From an uncultured bacterium (GTDB lineage: Bacteria > Hydrogenedentota > Hydrogenedentia > Hydrogenedentales > Hydrogenedentaceae), in assembly GCA_937124615.1 (NCBI GenBank), contig CAKZKR010000083.1, positions 1 through 40,434 of the forward strand: DNA of 40,434 nucleotides, read 5' to 3'. Shown here piece after piece: positions 17,519 to 25,605 of the stretch (position 1 is its first letter; the number at the start of each line of letters is the position of its first letter). Under the pieces are notes generated by a model. It was not told the origin of the DNA. It worked only from the letters and a program-made list of their open reading frames with translations, and did not search any database. The translations under genes and the position numbers were made by a program.

Positions 17519-18904
17519 TTATCCTTCCTTCTCAATCAACTCTAAATTTCTTCTTAACATTGGACCGAAATCGTTTTTTCCGGGGCAAACAAAACTGCAA
17601 AGGGCCAGGTCTTCTTCTTCCAGTTCAAGACACCCTAATTGCTCGGCTCGTTCTACATCATCCATCGCAAGAGAACGAAGTAAAAATGTTGGGATAATAT
17701 CCAATGGCATTACCTTTTCATACAATCCAATCGGAATAATAGCCCGATGCCCACCATGCATTGCCGTGGTAAAATTAAACTTTTTACCCTTACCTCCAAA
17801 CCATGACGAAGCAAAAAGATTTAAGACGGAATATTTGTTTTTACCTGGTGCTAACCAACCTAAAAATTCCCGTTCTCTACCCTCGGCTAAAACAGAAATT
17901 TGTTGATGGTAACGACCTAAATAACCAAAAATATCACCCTTTGCAATTTGTCCAGACCATACAGAACCCGAAATAACACGCTGCTCTCCATCGTTCAACT
18001 CACCTGTAAGCAATTCGTCCAAACAGGCACCTAAACGAGTTTTCAAATATCGAGGTTTCTTTACACCGGGTCCAGCAAGAGTAATCATTCGTTGTAAATC
18101 TAATAATCCCGTCTTGAATAAGAAGCCTATTGCTACAACTTCTTGTAATCCGAGATACCAAACGGTTTTATTACGGTCTACCGGGTCAAGAAAATGGATA
18201 TGAGTTCCGGGTAAGCCACTCGGATGGGGACCCTCAAATTCCTCCACCTGAACTTTCCCATCATTTTTTACACCGAAATCAGCACCCGGAGATTGACAGA
18301 AAAATACTTTACCCTGGGTTAGTTTTTTTACAACCTCTAATCCAATAGTAATATCATCTTTACGGTCTTTTACGCATAATTGTAAATCGGGCGCTAAGGG
18401 ATTGCTATCCATGGCCGTAATAAAAATAGAGTGAGGGACACTCCCGATCGCCGGATTTTTTCCAAAGGGGCGTGTCCGAAACGATAACCACATTCCCGAC
18501 TCTACAAGTAATCCACGAATTTCTTCATCTGATAAATTAGCAATCGATTTGCCTTTATAATTTTCAAAAGAAACTTGGTCATTCGCAGATGGTTTTCCTG
18601 AAATTTCATCTTCTTCTATTTCAATTACTACGCTCTGTAATGCTCTTCGTTCACCCCGATGTATTGCTTTAATTTCTCCCTTTGCTAAACTGGTATGAAA
18701 CACACCGGGCAATTTTTTGTTCTCAAATAAAATCTGACCGCGTTTTACCTTTTCACCGACCGCAACTTTAAAAGTGGGACGCATTCCTATGTAATCATGA
18801 GCAAGAATAGCGACTTTCTTTACATTTTTGCTTGCATCGACGATAGGTTCCGGAGAACCTGCGATAGGGAGGTCTAACCCTTTTTTAATTGTGTATTTAC
18901 CCAT
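17519..18904 (-). CDS. nqrA: Na+-translocating NADH:quinone reductase subunit A
   Basis: A 461-residue cytoplasmic subunit, slightly longer than the roughly 446 of Vibrio. It opens with TIKKGLDLPIAGSPEP, typical of NqrA, and contains the RnfC-related barrel and the stretch FRTRPFGKNPAIGSVPHSIF (162-181). The C-terminal CSFVCPGKNDFGPMLRRNLE is conserved. It is the first gene of a seven-gene operon nqrABCDEF-apbE and is needed for quinone reduction. The complex pumps Na+ out while oxidising NADH, so this organism probably uses a sodium-motive force. The only SD-like sequence before the ATG is AGGCAGG, about 10 nt away. Confidence 0.97.
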   Translation of the reverse strand: MGKYTIKKGLDLPIAGSPEPIVDASKNVKKVAILAHDYIGMRPTFKVAVGEKVKRGQILFENKKLPGVFHTSLAKGEIKAIHRGERRALQSVVIEIEEDEISGKPSANDQVSFENYKGKSIANLSDEEIRGLLVESGMWLSFRTRPFGKNPAIGSVPHSIFITAMDSNPLAPDLQLCVKDRKDDITIGLEVVKKLTQGKVFFCQSPGADFGVKNDGKVQVEEFEGPHPSGLPGTHIHFLDPVDRNKTVWYLGLQEVVAIGFLFKTGLLDLQRMITLAGPGVKKPRYLKTRLGACLDELLTGELNDGEQRVISGSVWSGQIAKGDIFGYLGRYHQQISVLAEGREREFLGWLAPGKNKYSVLNLFASSWFGGKGKKFNFTTAMHGGHRAIIPIGLYEKVMPLDIIPTFLLRSLAMDDVERAEQLGCLELEEEDLALCSFVCPGKNDFGPMLRRNLELIEKEG

Positions 18905-18980
18905 AAATACAAAACCTGCCTGCTCGGTATAAGTTTGAGTTTAGTGCATTGTAATTTAATAAACGATATAAAATAAAATT

Positions 18981-19010
18981 ACTATAAAAAACTTCCATAA
19001 TAATAATCAA
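18981..19010 (-). promoter_or_regulatory. Candidate promoter for the nqr operon
   Basis: On the minus strand TTGATT (19005-19010) and TATAGT (18981-18986) are separated by 18 bp, about 77 bp upstream of nqrA, in a 246-bp AT-rich gap. Matches to consensus are 4 of 6 and 5 of 6. In DNA this AT-rich, chance matches are common. Confidence 0.3.
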
Positions 19011-19150
19011 ATGTAAAATTAAAATAAAATTGATATAAATATATACTTACCGTTCGTTATATTTCAAATCGGAAATCACTGCTTTCTCACCACTAAAAAT
19101 CTGTAAGTAAAACATGACTATTTAAAGTAAATAAACTTCATATCCCTTAA

Positions 19151-19909
19151 TTATGTCGCTATAAATCCACCATCTACAACCAATTCCGCACCTGTCATCC
19201 AACTGGACTCATCCGAAGCAAGAAAGAGTGCGGTGTTTGCAATATCTTCCGGTTTTCCCAATCGCTTTAGAGGTAGACTATCACCAATTGCTTTTTTCTT
19301 TTCCGGTGTCAAATAAGGTTCTTGAAGAGGAGTATCTACCATACCCGGATGAATAATGTTGCAACGAATATTATCCGGACCAAATTGTACCGCTAAAGAT
19401 TTGGCTAATGAAATTAATGCCCCTTTTGCACATGTATAAGAATCCTGAGCCAAGGTAAAACCAACCAATGCGGAAATGGAACCCACAAGGATAATAGAAC
19501 CCCCACCTGCTTTTTGTAAATAAGGAATACCATGTTTGGTAAGGAAGAATGCTCCTTTTAGATTAATTGCCTGTACAATATCCCAGTTTTCTTCTGTCGT
19601 TTCAATAACAGACTTATCACGGTCTTTCCAGAGAACTCCAGCGTTTGCATATAGTATATTCAACTTGCCGAATTGTTTAACAGCCTCTTCAACACCTGCT
19701 TTTACATCCGCTTCCTTGCTTACATCACCGATGAAAACAGCACATTTACCCCCTTCTGATTTTATGATGTTTTCTGTTTCGCGAGCCGCTTTTTCATTCA
19801 AGTCAAAAATCAACACACTCGCACCTTCACGAGCAAATAACACAGAGCCCGCGCGTCCCATACCCAGTCCAGCACCTGTAATAATGGCTACTTTATCTTT
19901 CAATCTCAT
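19151..19909 (-). CDS. Classical short-chain dehydrogenase/reductase (FabG-like)
   Basis: A 252-residue classical SDR. The cofactor motif TGAGLGMG is at 11-18, and D36 at the end of the second beta strand favours NAD(H) over NADP(H). NAG is at 89-91, S144 and YTCAK at 158-162 complete the catalytic set, and PGMVDTP follows. The C-terminal GAELVVDGGF is typical. Substrates in this family range from sugars to acyl chains and steroids, so none is proposed. AAGGAG precedes the ATG. It is a single gene, 241 bp upstream of the nqrA start and on the same strand. Confidence 0.9.
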   Translation of the reverse strand: MRLKDKVAIITGAGLGMGRAGSVLFAREGASVLIFDLNEKAARETENIIKSEGGKCAVFIGDVSKEADVKAGVEEAVKQFGKLNILYANAGVLWKDRDKSVIETTEENWDIVQAINLKGAFFLTKHGIPYLQKAGGGSIILVGSISALVGFTLAQDSYTCAKGALISLAKSLAVQFGPDNIRCNIIHPGMVDTPLQEPYLTPEKKKAIGDSLPLKRLGKPEDIANTALFLASDESSWMTGAELVVDGGFIAT

Positions 19910-20002
19910 AAAAATACTCCTTTTCCTTTTTTTATTTTAATTATATGAATGAGCCATGAAAAGTATTCTATATCATATATAAATCAATTGCAGGATTTAA
20001 AT

Positions 20003-20806
20003 TTATGGACTTTTGGGAGAAATATTTAACGGCACAAATGTAGCACGAAAAACTTTCCCTTCTATCCGGACATGATAGAAGCCTGCGGGATAATTTTCAA
20101 AATTCCAGTTTAATGAAGGGAGAATAAAAACAGGAACATCTTCGATAGTAAATTCATGTCTTTTGTGTAAATGTCCACAAAACATTGCACTCGGTTTATA
20201 CTTTTTAAAAATCTCGCGTAGGGCTTTCTGGTCATTGGTAGATAAATACATTGTTTCCGCCTTTCCGGAGGGACCGGGTGGAATATGCGCAAACACAAAA
20301 ACAAACGGATACTTTTTTCTATCTACCGACAATTCCTGCTCCAACCACGCTTGCTGTTCCTGACCCTTTATCCCTTCTGATTCAAAATGCCCAATATGGT
20401 CTCCATTATCCCCTGCATCGCAAAGCACGATACACTTCACATTTTTGTATACAAATGAGTAAAAATCATTTTCTTTGAAATCTTCGGGAAACAACTGTTT
20501 TAAACTTTCTCTGTCTTCTCGCCTCTCATGATTTCCAAAAACGACATGAAAAGGGATTTCCGGCTTCAACTTATCGTATAGATTTTGAAATGCCCGTGTA
20601 TGAATATCGCCTGTAATTACTACAAAATCCGGTTTTGGGTCCATTTCTTGAACCTGCTGTACAAAAGCAGAAAAATTCTTGGCCCCATCTTTCTCGGAAA
20701 CATGTAAATCGGACACCCCTACAAAAGAACAAACTTCTTCCGCTATGATATTTATAGCAATTCCTGCTAATAATATCAGCAACAAAAGAATGGGTTTCCT
20801 GAACAT
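20003..20806 (-). CDS. Exported calcineurin-like metallophosphoesterase
   Basis: A phosphoesterase of 267 residues with an N-terminal signal peptide ending near AEE. The binuclear-metal motifs occur in order: DLH (D-x-H), GDIH, GNHE with the following R, a histidine in FAHIPPGP, and GHLHKRHE. Such enzymes hydrolyse phosphomonoesters or diesters outside the cytoplasm; the substrate is not predictable. An earlier in-frame GTG at 20812 is possible, but AAGGA is 9 nt from the ATG at 20806 and only 3 nt from the GTG, so the ATG is preferred. The gene is divergent from the URO-D family gene. Confidence 0.85.
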   Translation of the reverse strand: MFRKPILLLLILLAGIAINIIAEEVCSFVGVSDLHVSEKDGAKNFSAFVQQVQEMDPKPDFVVITGDIHTRAFQNLYDKLKPEIPFHVVFGNHERREDRESLKQLFPEDFKENDFYSFVYKNVKCIVLCDAGDNGDHIGHFESEGIKGQEQQAWLEQELSVDRKKYPFVFVFAHIPPGPSGKAETMYLSTNDQKALREIFKKYKPSAMFCGHLHKRHEFTIEDVPVFILPSLNWNFENYPAGFYHVRIEGKVFRATFVPLNISPKSP

Positions 20807-20912
20807 AATCACAAATCCTTATTTTAATTTATTCACGGATATACTACACATTATAATAATTGTATATTTGCAGACATATCCAGTACTCACATTGAAAAAA
20901 GGAACTTTGTAT

Positions 20913-22058
20913 TTGGAGTGGTCCGTCAAAAAACGATTCTTAACGGCATTAGAAAGAAAGAAGCCTGACCGGTTACCTGTAACAACTCACCATGTAATGA
21001 AGTATTTTCTGGATACTTATATGCAGGGTGCTAATGTTTCTTCCTTTTTTGACTACTTTAATTTAGACCCGATTTTGTGGTTAGCCCCTCTAAAACCTAA
21101 TTCTCAACGGAACGAATACTGGGATGAAAATCATCCATTCATTGTATCCAACGAATGGAGAATTCAAGTTGAGACATTACATTACGAAAGAGGATTTCCC
21201 ACTGAGCGGATAACAATTCACACACCCAAAGGCCCATTAACTTCTATCCTTCAATTTAATGAACATACAGTCTGGCTTCTGGAACATCCCATAAAGAAAA
21301 CAACGGATATTGATTTGCTTCAATATATAACCCAGCCTGTATACGACATAGAAACTATCAATCGTTCTGCGGAAGAATTTGGGGAACGAGGTCTGGTGCG
21401 TGGAACGATTATGCCTTGCTTCGATGGATTTGGACAACCGGGTTGCTGGCAGGATGCCGTATGTATGTATGGAATTGAAAACATGATATTTGAAACATTT
21501 GATGACCCCCTTTGGGTGCATGAATTTCTATCTATCTTACGAGAGCGGAAGTTAGCAACAATTCGCACATTGAAAGGGGCCAAATTTGATATTTTAGAAT
21601 TAGGCGGAGGAGATGCTTCTTCCACCGTGATTTCTCCGAAAATTTTTGAAGAATTTGTAGCCCCGTATGATTCTGTATTAATCGAAGAAGCCCATCATCA
21701 AGGGCAAAGAGTAGTTTATCATACCTGTGGTGGCATGATGCCTATTTTGGAACAGATTGTAGAGATGAAACCTGACGCTATCGAAACGCTGACCCCTCCA
21801 GAAATGGGAGGTGATGTAAACCTTGCGGAAGTAAAGCGACGGGTAGGTGATAAGGTCTGTCTTATCGGAGGATTTGACCAGTATCATTACTTCGTAAATT
21901 GTTCTCCCGAAGATACACGCAAGGCTGTCCGTCGGTGTTTTGAAGAGGCCGGAGAAGGCGGAGGATATATCCTCTCCCCATCCGACCATTTTTTTGATGC
22001 AGATATAGAACTGATTCGTGCCTACGCAGACGAAGCCCGCCACTGCACTTATACATAA
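20913..22058 (+). CDS. URO-D/MtaA-like family protein (not HemE)
   Basis: A protein of about 381 residues of the uroporphyrinogen decarboxylase superfamily. It lacks the N-terminal arginine motif of true HemE (RQAGRYM type), and its barrel ends with HTCGG at 270-274, resembling the zinc-binding H-x-C of corrinoid:CoM methyltransferases MtaA/CmuA. The C-terminal part (LTPPEMGGDVNLAEVKRRVG, then GGYILSPSDHFF) is typical of the large uncharacterised group common in anaerobic candidate phyla. The role may be methyl transfer, but no corrinoid protein is nearby. The open frame extends upstream to 20679, but that part overlaps the divergent phosphoesterase gene. The TTG at 20913 follows AAAGGA by about 9-10 nt and gives the normal start EWSVKKRFLTALERKKPDR. 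Confidence 0.82.
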   Translation: MEWSVKKRFLTALERKKPDRLPVTTHHVMKYFLDTYMQGANVSSFFDYFNLDPILWLAPLKPNSQRNEYWDENHPFIVSNEWRIQVETLHYERGFPTERITIHTPKGPLTSILQFNEHTVWLLEHPIKKTTDIDLLQYITQPVYDIETINRSAEEFGERGLVRGTIMPCFDGFGQPGCWQDAVCMYGIENMIFETFDDPLWVHEFLSILRERKLATIRTLKGAKFDILELGGGDASSTVISPKIFEEFVAPYDSVLIEEAHHQGQRVVYHTCGGMMPILEQIVEMKPDAIETLTPPEMGGDVNLAEVKRRVGDKVCLIGGFDQYHYFVNCSPEDTRKAVRRCFEEAGEGGGYILSPSDHFFDADIELIRAYADEARHCTYT

Positions 22059-22106
22059 TACCTTGCTTATAAATCTACGGGCTATTACGAAAAAACGCTC
22101 TCCGCT

Positions 22107-22784
22107 TTAGAATTTAGGTCCTTCTACATCAATAAACATACCCTCTATTGGAATGTATTCAAAACGGACGACATTTTTGTAAGGAACAATCTCCACCACG
22201 CGAATATTTTCAAATTCATCACCGACCCTCGCTGCAACCCGTTTCTTCTCTCCCGTAATACGGTTGATAATCTCTACAAAAATTGTGGTCTGTCCCGTAT
22301 CCTTGTCATCGAGGAAACCTCGCACAAAAATTTTAGGCTGCGCGATGAGTTGTTCTCCCCGCATTCTCAATCGTTGTAGCGCCTGGCTTCTTGCCCCTAA
22401 CATTTCATATACATCAATACACACCAGAGCCAGAACCCAGCGATTATTATCCTTAGCAATTCTTGCCCACTGTGCTACTTCTTGAGCCACCTCCTTACAT
22501 GCGTCCTGGGCTAATGGATTTTCTGAATTTTCCTGAACAAAATCAAAAACATTATTCATTATTTGCACCCTTACATCCTCGCGAATATAGGGATAGTTTA
22601 CATCTGGTGAAAAAGGGATATACGATTGCAGAGGAGATACGATTTCTCTCAACTGTTTTGCAAAATCCTCTTTAGTTTTAGGGACTTCCTCTTGTTTTTT
22701 AGATTCTTTCGGTCTGCATGCAGTTACGAGGAGCATTAAAAGAATACTGGTAATAAATAAATAGATAAGGCTTTTAAAGTACAT
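22107..22784 (-). CDS. Predicted lipoprotein of unknown function
   Basis: A protein of 225 residues with a clear lipoprotein signal: a hydrophobic stretch ending LLVTAC (Cys23 from the start used here). An earlier ATG at 22811 would add nine residues; the shorter form gives a conventional signal peptide, though neither start has a good SD. After a charged linker, residues about 45-135 are helical with several alanines and tryptophans. The last 85 residues are beta-rich (RGFLDDKDTGQTTIFVEI...GDEF..IRVVEIVP), loosely resembling the C-terminal beta domain of PilP/GspC-type inner-membrane proteins. That similarity is weak and I do not assign a function. It is convergent with the URO-D gene and divergent from xseA. 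Confidence 0.7.
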   Translation of the reverse strand: MYFKSLIYLFITSILLMLLVTACRPKESKKQEEVPKTKEDFAKQLREIVSPLQSYIPFSPDVNYPYIREDVRVQIMNNVFDFVQENSENPLAQDACKEVAQEVAQWARIAKDNNRWVLALVCIDVYEMLGARSQALQRLRMRGEQLIAQPKIFVRGFLDDKDTGQTTIFVEIINRITGEKKRVAARVGDEFENIRVVEIVPYKNVVRFEYIPIEGMFIDVEGPKF

Positions 22785-22916
22785 ATTTTTCTTTCTATAC
22801 TGAATAAACATCTCTTTTATCCCACTAAAAAATTGCGGATATTTTTTTGGTAATCATTTATACAAACACATTATAATTAAATTCCTTTCAATTAAAAAAT
22901 AAATAAGAGGTTATTT

Positions 22917-24293
22917 TTGGTGACAAATGAAATATTGGGTATAGAACAAAGGCAAATTTGGTCTGTTTCGGGACTAAACCGAAAGATTCGGGAACTTTTA
23001 GAAGGAGAAATTGGTTATATCTGGCTTTCGGGTGAAATATCCAACTGGCGGGTTGCTCCTTCGGGTCATGCATATTTCACATTGAAAGACGCCGAAAGCG
23101 AAATAACTGCGGTAATGTTTCGTGGCTACCTCCAAAATATAAGATTCCAGCCGGAAAATGGAATGGAAGTCCTCGTTTTTGGACAAATTACTGTCTATGA
23201 AAGGAGAGGGACTCATCAAATTATCATTGAACAAATGGAGCCCAAAGGAATGGGGGCCCTACAATTAGCATTTGAACAACTGAAAAAGAAATTAGAAGCG
23301 GAAGGACTATTTGACCCTGCACATAAAAAGAAATTACCTCTTCTACCCAAAAAAATTGGTATTGTGACTTCCCCAACCGGTGCGGCCATACGGGATATAT
23401 TAAAGGTTCTCTCTCGCCGTTTTGCCAATATCCATGTGGTCCTTTATCCCGCGCGGGTGCAGGGAGAAGAGGCCCGTGCTGAAATTGTAGCCGGAATCCG
23501 ATATTTAGACTCATACGGTGTCGATGTTATTATCGTAGGACGTGGTGGCGGTTCCATTGAAGATTTGTGGCCATTTAATGAAGAAATTGTTGTCCGCACT
23601 GTGTATGAAGCGAAAACACCCATTATTTCCGCCGTAGGACATGAAATTGATTTTACACTAACTGATTTTTCTGCAGATGTCCGCGCTCCAACTCCCTCTG
23701 CAGCCGCTGAAATGGTTATTCAGGACCAAACCGTCCTGTGGGAAACAATCCAGACACGAAAACATAAATTGGTGCGGGCCATTAAACAGATCTATCAATC
23801 ATACCAACACCGGCTCGAACTGGCACAAAAGCGACGAGGTTTCCAGAGTGTTAACAACATAATTCGCGAGAACTTGCTTCGTATAATAGATTACCGAAAA
23901 CAATTAGAAGACTGGTGGGAATGGGAAAAGGAATCGCTTCTTTCTCGAATTCAGAAAGCAAAATATGCTCTGCAAATGATGTCCCCTCAATCAAAAATCA
24001 AATCACAAAAAGAAAAACTGGACTATATAAAAAAACAGTTAGAACAGAAAATAGACTCTATTTATCAACATAAGAAATCGCTCTTCATTTTCCATTCTGC
24101 AAAATTAGACGCACTCAGCCCCCTAAAGGTCTTAGGGCGCGGATATTCACTGGTTTGGCTTGAGCCAGAGCATAAGTTGGTGCGTTATATAAAACAATTG
24201 AACAAAGGGAACACGATTCAAGTTCAATTTTCAGATGGTACAGCAAATGCAGTAGTTGAAACAATTGAATATAAAAAGGATGATACCCCATGA
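22917..24293 (+). CDS. xseA: Exodeoxyribonuclease VII large subunit
   Basis: A 458-residue protein of standard length. The N-terminal OB fold covers about 14-110 ([24 protein letters not shown]). The catalytic core has [15 protein letters not shown] (148-162), [15 protein letters not shown] (207-221) and [28 protein letters not shown] (split across 238-265). A long charged coiled coil follows, and GRGYSL lies near the C-terminus. With XseB it degrades single-stranded DNA to oligonucleotides in both directions. The annotated start is TTG at 22917; a GTG one codon later (22920) has the better distance (9 nt) from AGAGG, so either may be used. It overlaps xseB by 4 bp (ATGA). Confidence 0.97.
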   Translation: MVTNEILGIEQRQIWSVSGLNRKIRELLEGEIGYIWLSGEISNWRVAPSGHAYFTLKDAESEITAVMFRGYLQNIRFQPENGMEVLVFGQITVYERRGTHQIIIEQMEPKGMGALQLAFEQLKKKLEAEGLFDPAHKKKLPLLPKKIGIVTSPTGAAIRDILKVLSRRFANIHVVLYPARVQGEEARAEIVAGIRYLDSYGVDVIIVGRGGGSIEDLWPFNEEIVVRTVYEAKTPIISAVGHEIDFTLTDFSADVRAPTPSAAAEMVIQDQTVLWETIQTRKHKLVRAIKQIYQSYQHRLELAQKRRGFQSVNNIIRENLLRIIDYRKQLEDWWEWEKESLLSRIQKAKYALQMMSPQSKIKSQKEKLDYIKKQLEQKIDSIYQHKKSLFIFHSAKLDALSPLKVLGRGYSLVWLEPEHKLVRYIKQLNKGNTIQVQFSDGTANAVVETIEYKKDDTP

Positions 24294-24670
24294 AAGAAAA
24301 ACAAGAAAAAAACATTCATGGAAATTTTGAAAAGGACTTGGAAAAATTAGAACAAATCGTACAGAACTTAGAAAAGGGCGACTTGACATTAGAAGAAGCG
24401 CTCAAACAATTTGAAGAAGGAATTCGACTCGCAAGGCAATGTGAAAAGGCTCTCTCGGAGGCTGAACGGAAAATAGAAATCCTGTTAAGAAATGAAGAAG
24501 GAGAGATAGAAGCAAAACCTTTTGAACTATCTGATACAGACTACGGAGAAGAAATTCCTTCAAGCAAGCCCACAACATCTCCAGAGAAATCCACCCCATC
24601 CAGAGCCAAAAAAACAAATAGCAAAGAAATTGCTCCTGAAGAGGAAATAAACGAGGATTTACCTTTCTAA
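24290..24670 (+). CDS. xseB: Exodeoxyribonuclease VII small subunit with SSB-like acidic tip
   Basis: The first 65 residues or so are a normal XseB helical hairpin ([17 protein letters not shown], then [18 protein letters not shown]). The protein is 126 residues against about 80 in E. coli. The extra roughly 50 residues are low in hydrophobics and rich in Ser, Thr, Pro, Lys and Glu, so probably disordered, and end in EEINEDLPF. That ending resembles the acidic DDDIPF tip by which SSB recruits DNA-repair enzymes. Several XseB chains coat the XseA coiled coil. It is coupled to xseA by ATGA and to ispA by TAATG, as in the common xseA-xseB-ispA order. Confidence 0.93.
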   Translation: MKEKQEKNIHGNFEKDLEKLEQIVQNLEKGDLTLEEALKQFEEGIRLARQCEKALSEAERKIEILLRNEEGEIEAKPFELSDTDYGEEIPSSKPTTSPEKSTPSRAKKTNSKEIAPEEEINEDLPF

Positions 24671-25572
24671 TGAATATATCTGAACGATTAGGGATAAAAT
24701 TTTATAAGGAACAGGTAGAGCAGTTCCTTATCGACAAAGGAAAACAAACAGAAGAAGCACTTCATCAATATCTGGGACAATTGCAATGTCCTGGGCCGGG
24801 TCTAATTGAAGCTATGGAATACAGCCTTTTTGCCGGAGGGAAACGGCTTCGTCCTGCACTGGTTTTAGGTTCTGCAGAAATTTTCGAGGGCGACATCCCG
24901 AAAGTAATGCCTTCCGCATGTGCTATCGAAATGATACATACTTATTCCTTAATCCATGATGATTTACCTGCACTTGATAATGACGATTTTCGACGCGGGA
25001 AACCGACCTTACATAAAGTATATGGCGAAGCAGTTGCTCTTTTAGCAGGGGACGGACTGCTTACCTTAGCGTTTGAACTATTGGCAAGCACAGGAAACGC
25101 AGATGTCGTTGCGGAGGTAGCCCGTTCTGCAGGGGTAAACGGCATGGTAGGAGGGCAATATCTGGATATAAGAGCAGAAGGACAAAAAATTACAATAGAG
25201 ACTTTACAAGAAATTCATCGAAAAAAAACAGGGGCTTTGATTTGTGCTTCATTACGATGTGGGGCCCTACTTTCAAACGCATCTTCCGAAGGATTATATG
25301 CTATAACGGAATACGGCAAACATTTAGGACTTGCTTTTCAAATTGTTGATGATATTTTAAATGTAACAGGAGATGAAAAAACTCTGGGCAAACCCGTAGG
25401 AAGTGATAAGGAGCATAATAAATCTACATATCCCGCTATATTAGGTCTGGCACAGGCACAAGAACTGGCTTTAGAGCAGACTCATAAAGCCATTCGAGCT
25501 CTGGACTGTCTTGGGGAAAAGGCAGAGATATTCCGCCAATTAGCTATATATATGCTTTCACGAAACCGTTAA
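24670..25572 (+). CDS. ispA: Short-chain (E)-polyprenyl diphosphate synthase (farnesyl/geranylgeranyl type)
   Basis: A 300-residue trans-prenyltransferase of the IspA group. The first Asp-rich motif DDLPALD is at 97-103 with FRRGKPT following, and the second is DDILNVTGD at 227-235. GGKRLRP (56-62) is the substrate-binding signature. It condenses IPP with allylic diphosphates to make C15 or C20 products for quinones and lipid carriers. The product length cannot be settled from sequence. It overlaps xseB by one base. A dxs gene, frequent in this order, does not follow. Confidence 0.93.
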   Translation: MNISERLGIKFYKEQVEQFLIDKGKQTEEALHQYLGQLQCPGPGLIEAMEYSLFAGGKRLRPALVLGSAEIFEGDIPKVMPSACAIEMIHTYSLIHDDLPALDNDDFRRGKPTLHKVYGEAVALLAGDGLLTLAFELLASTGNADVVAEVARSAGVNGMVGGQYLDIRAEGQKITIETLQEIHRKKTGALICASLRCGALLSNASSEGLYAITEYGKHLGLAFQIVDDILNVTGDEKTLGKPVGSDKEHNKSTYPAILGLAQAQELALEQTHKAIRALDCLGEKAEIFRQLAIYMLSRNR

Positions 25573-25605
25573 ACATGCAGGCTAACAAATAACAAATATA
25601 TATAT

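Noticed and set aside
11891-18904. Rnf complex instead of NQR
   Set aside because: NqrA and NqrF are present, the order is nqrABCDEF, and there is no RnfB ferredoxin-like subunit.
20679-20912. Upstream extension of the URO-D family gene
   Set aside because: The open frame runs antisense through the start of the divergent metallophosphoesterase gene and encodes no family-like sequence. The TTG at 20913 has an SD-like site and gives the normal N-terminus.
20913-22058. Haem-synthesis uroporphyrinogen decarboxylase (HemE)
   Set aside because: The N-terminal arginine-rich substrate motif is missing and an HxC motif of the methyltransferase branch is present.
22059-22106. Terminator between convergent URO-D and lipoprotein genes
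   Set aside because: The 48 bases have no stable stem followed by a T-run on either strand.
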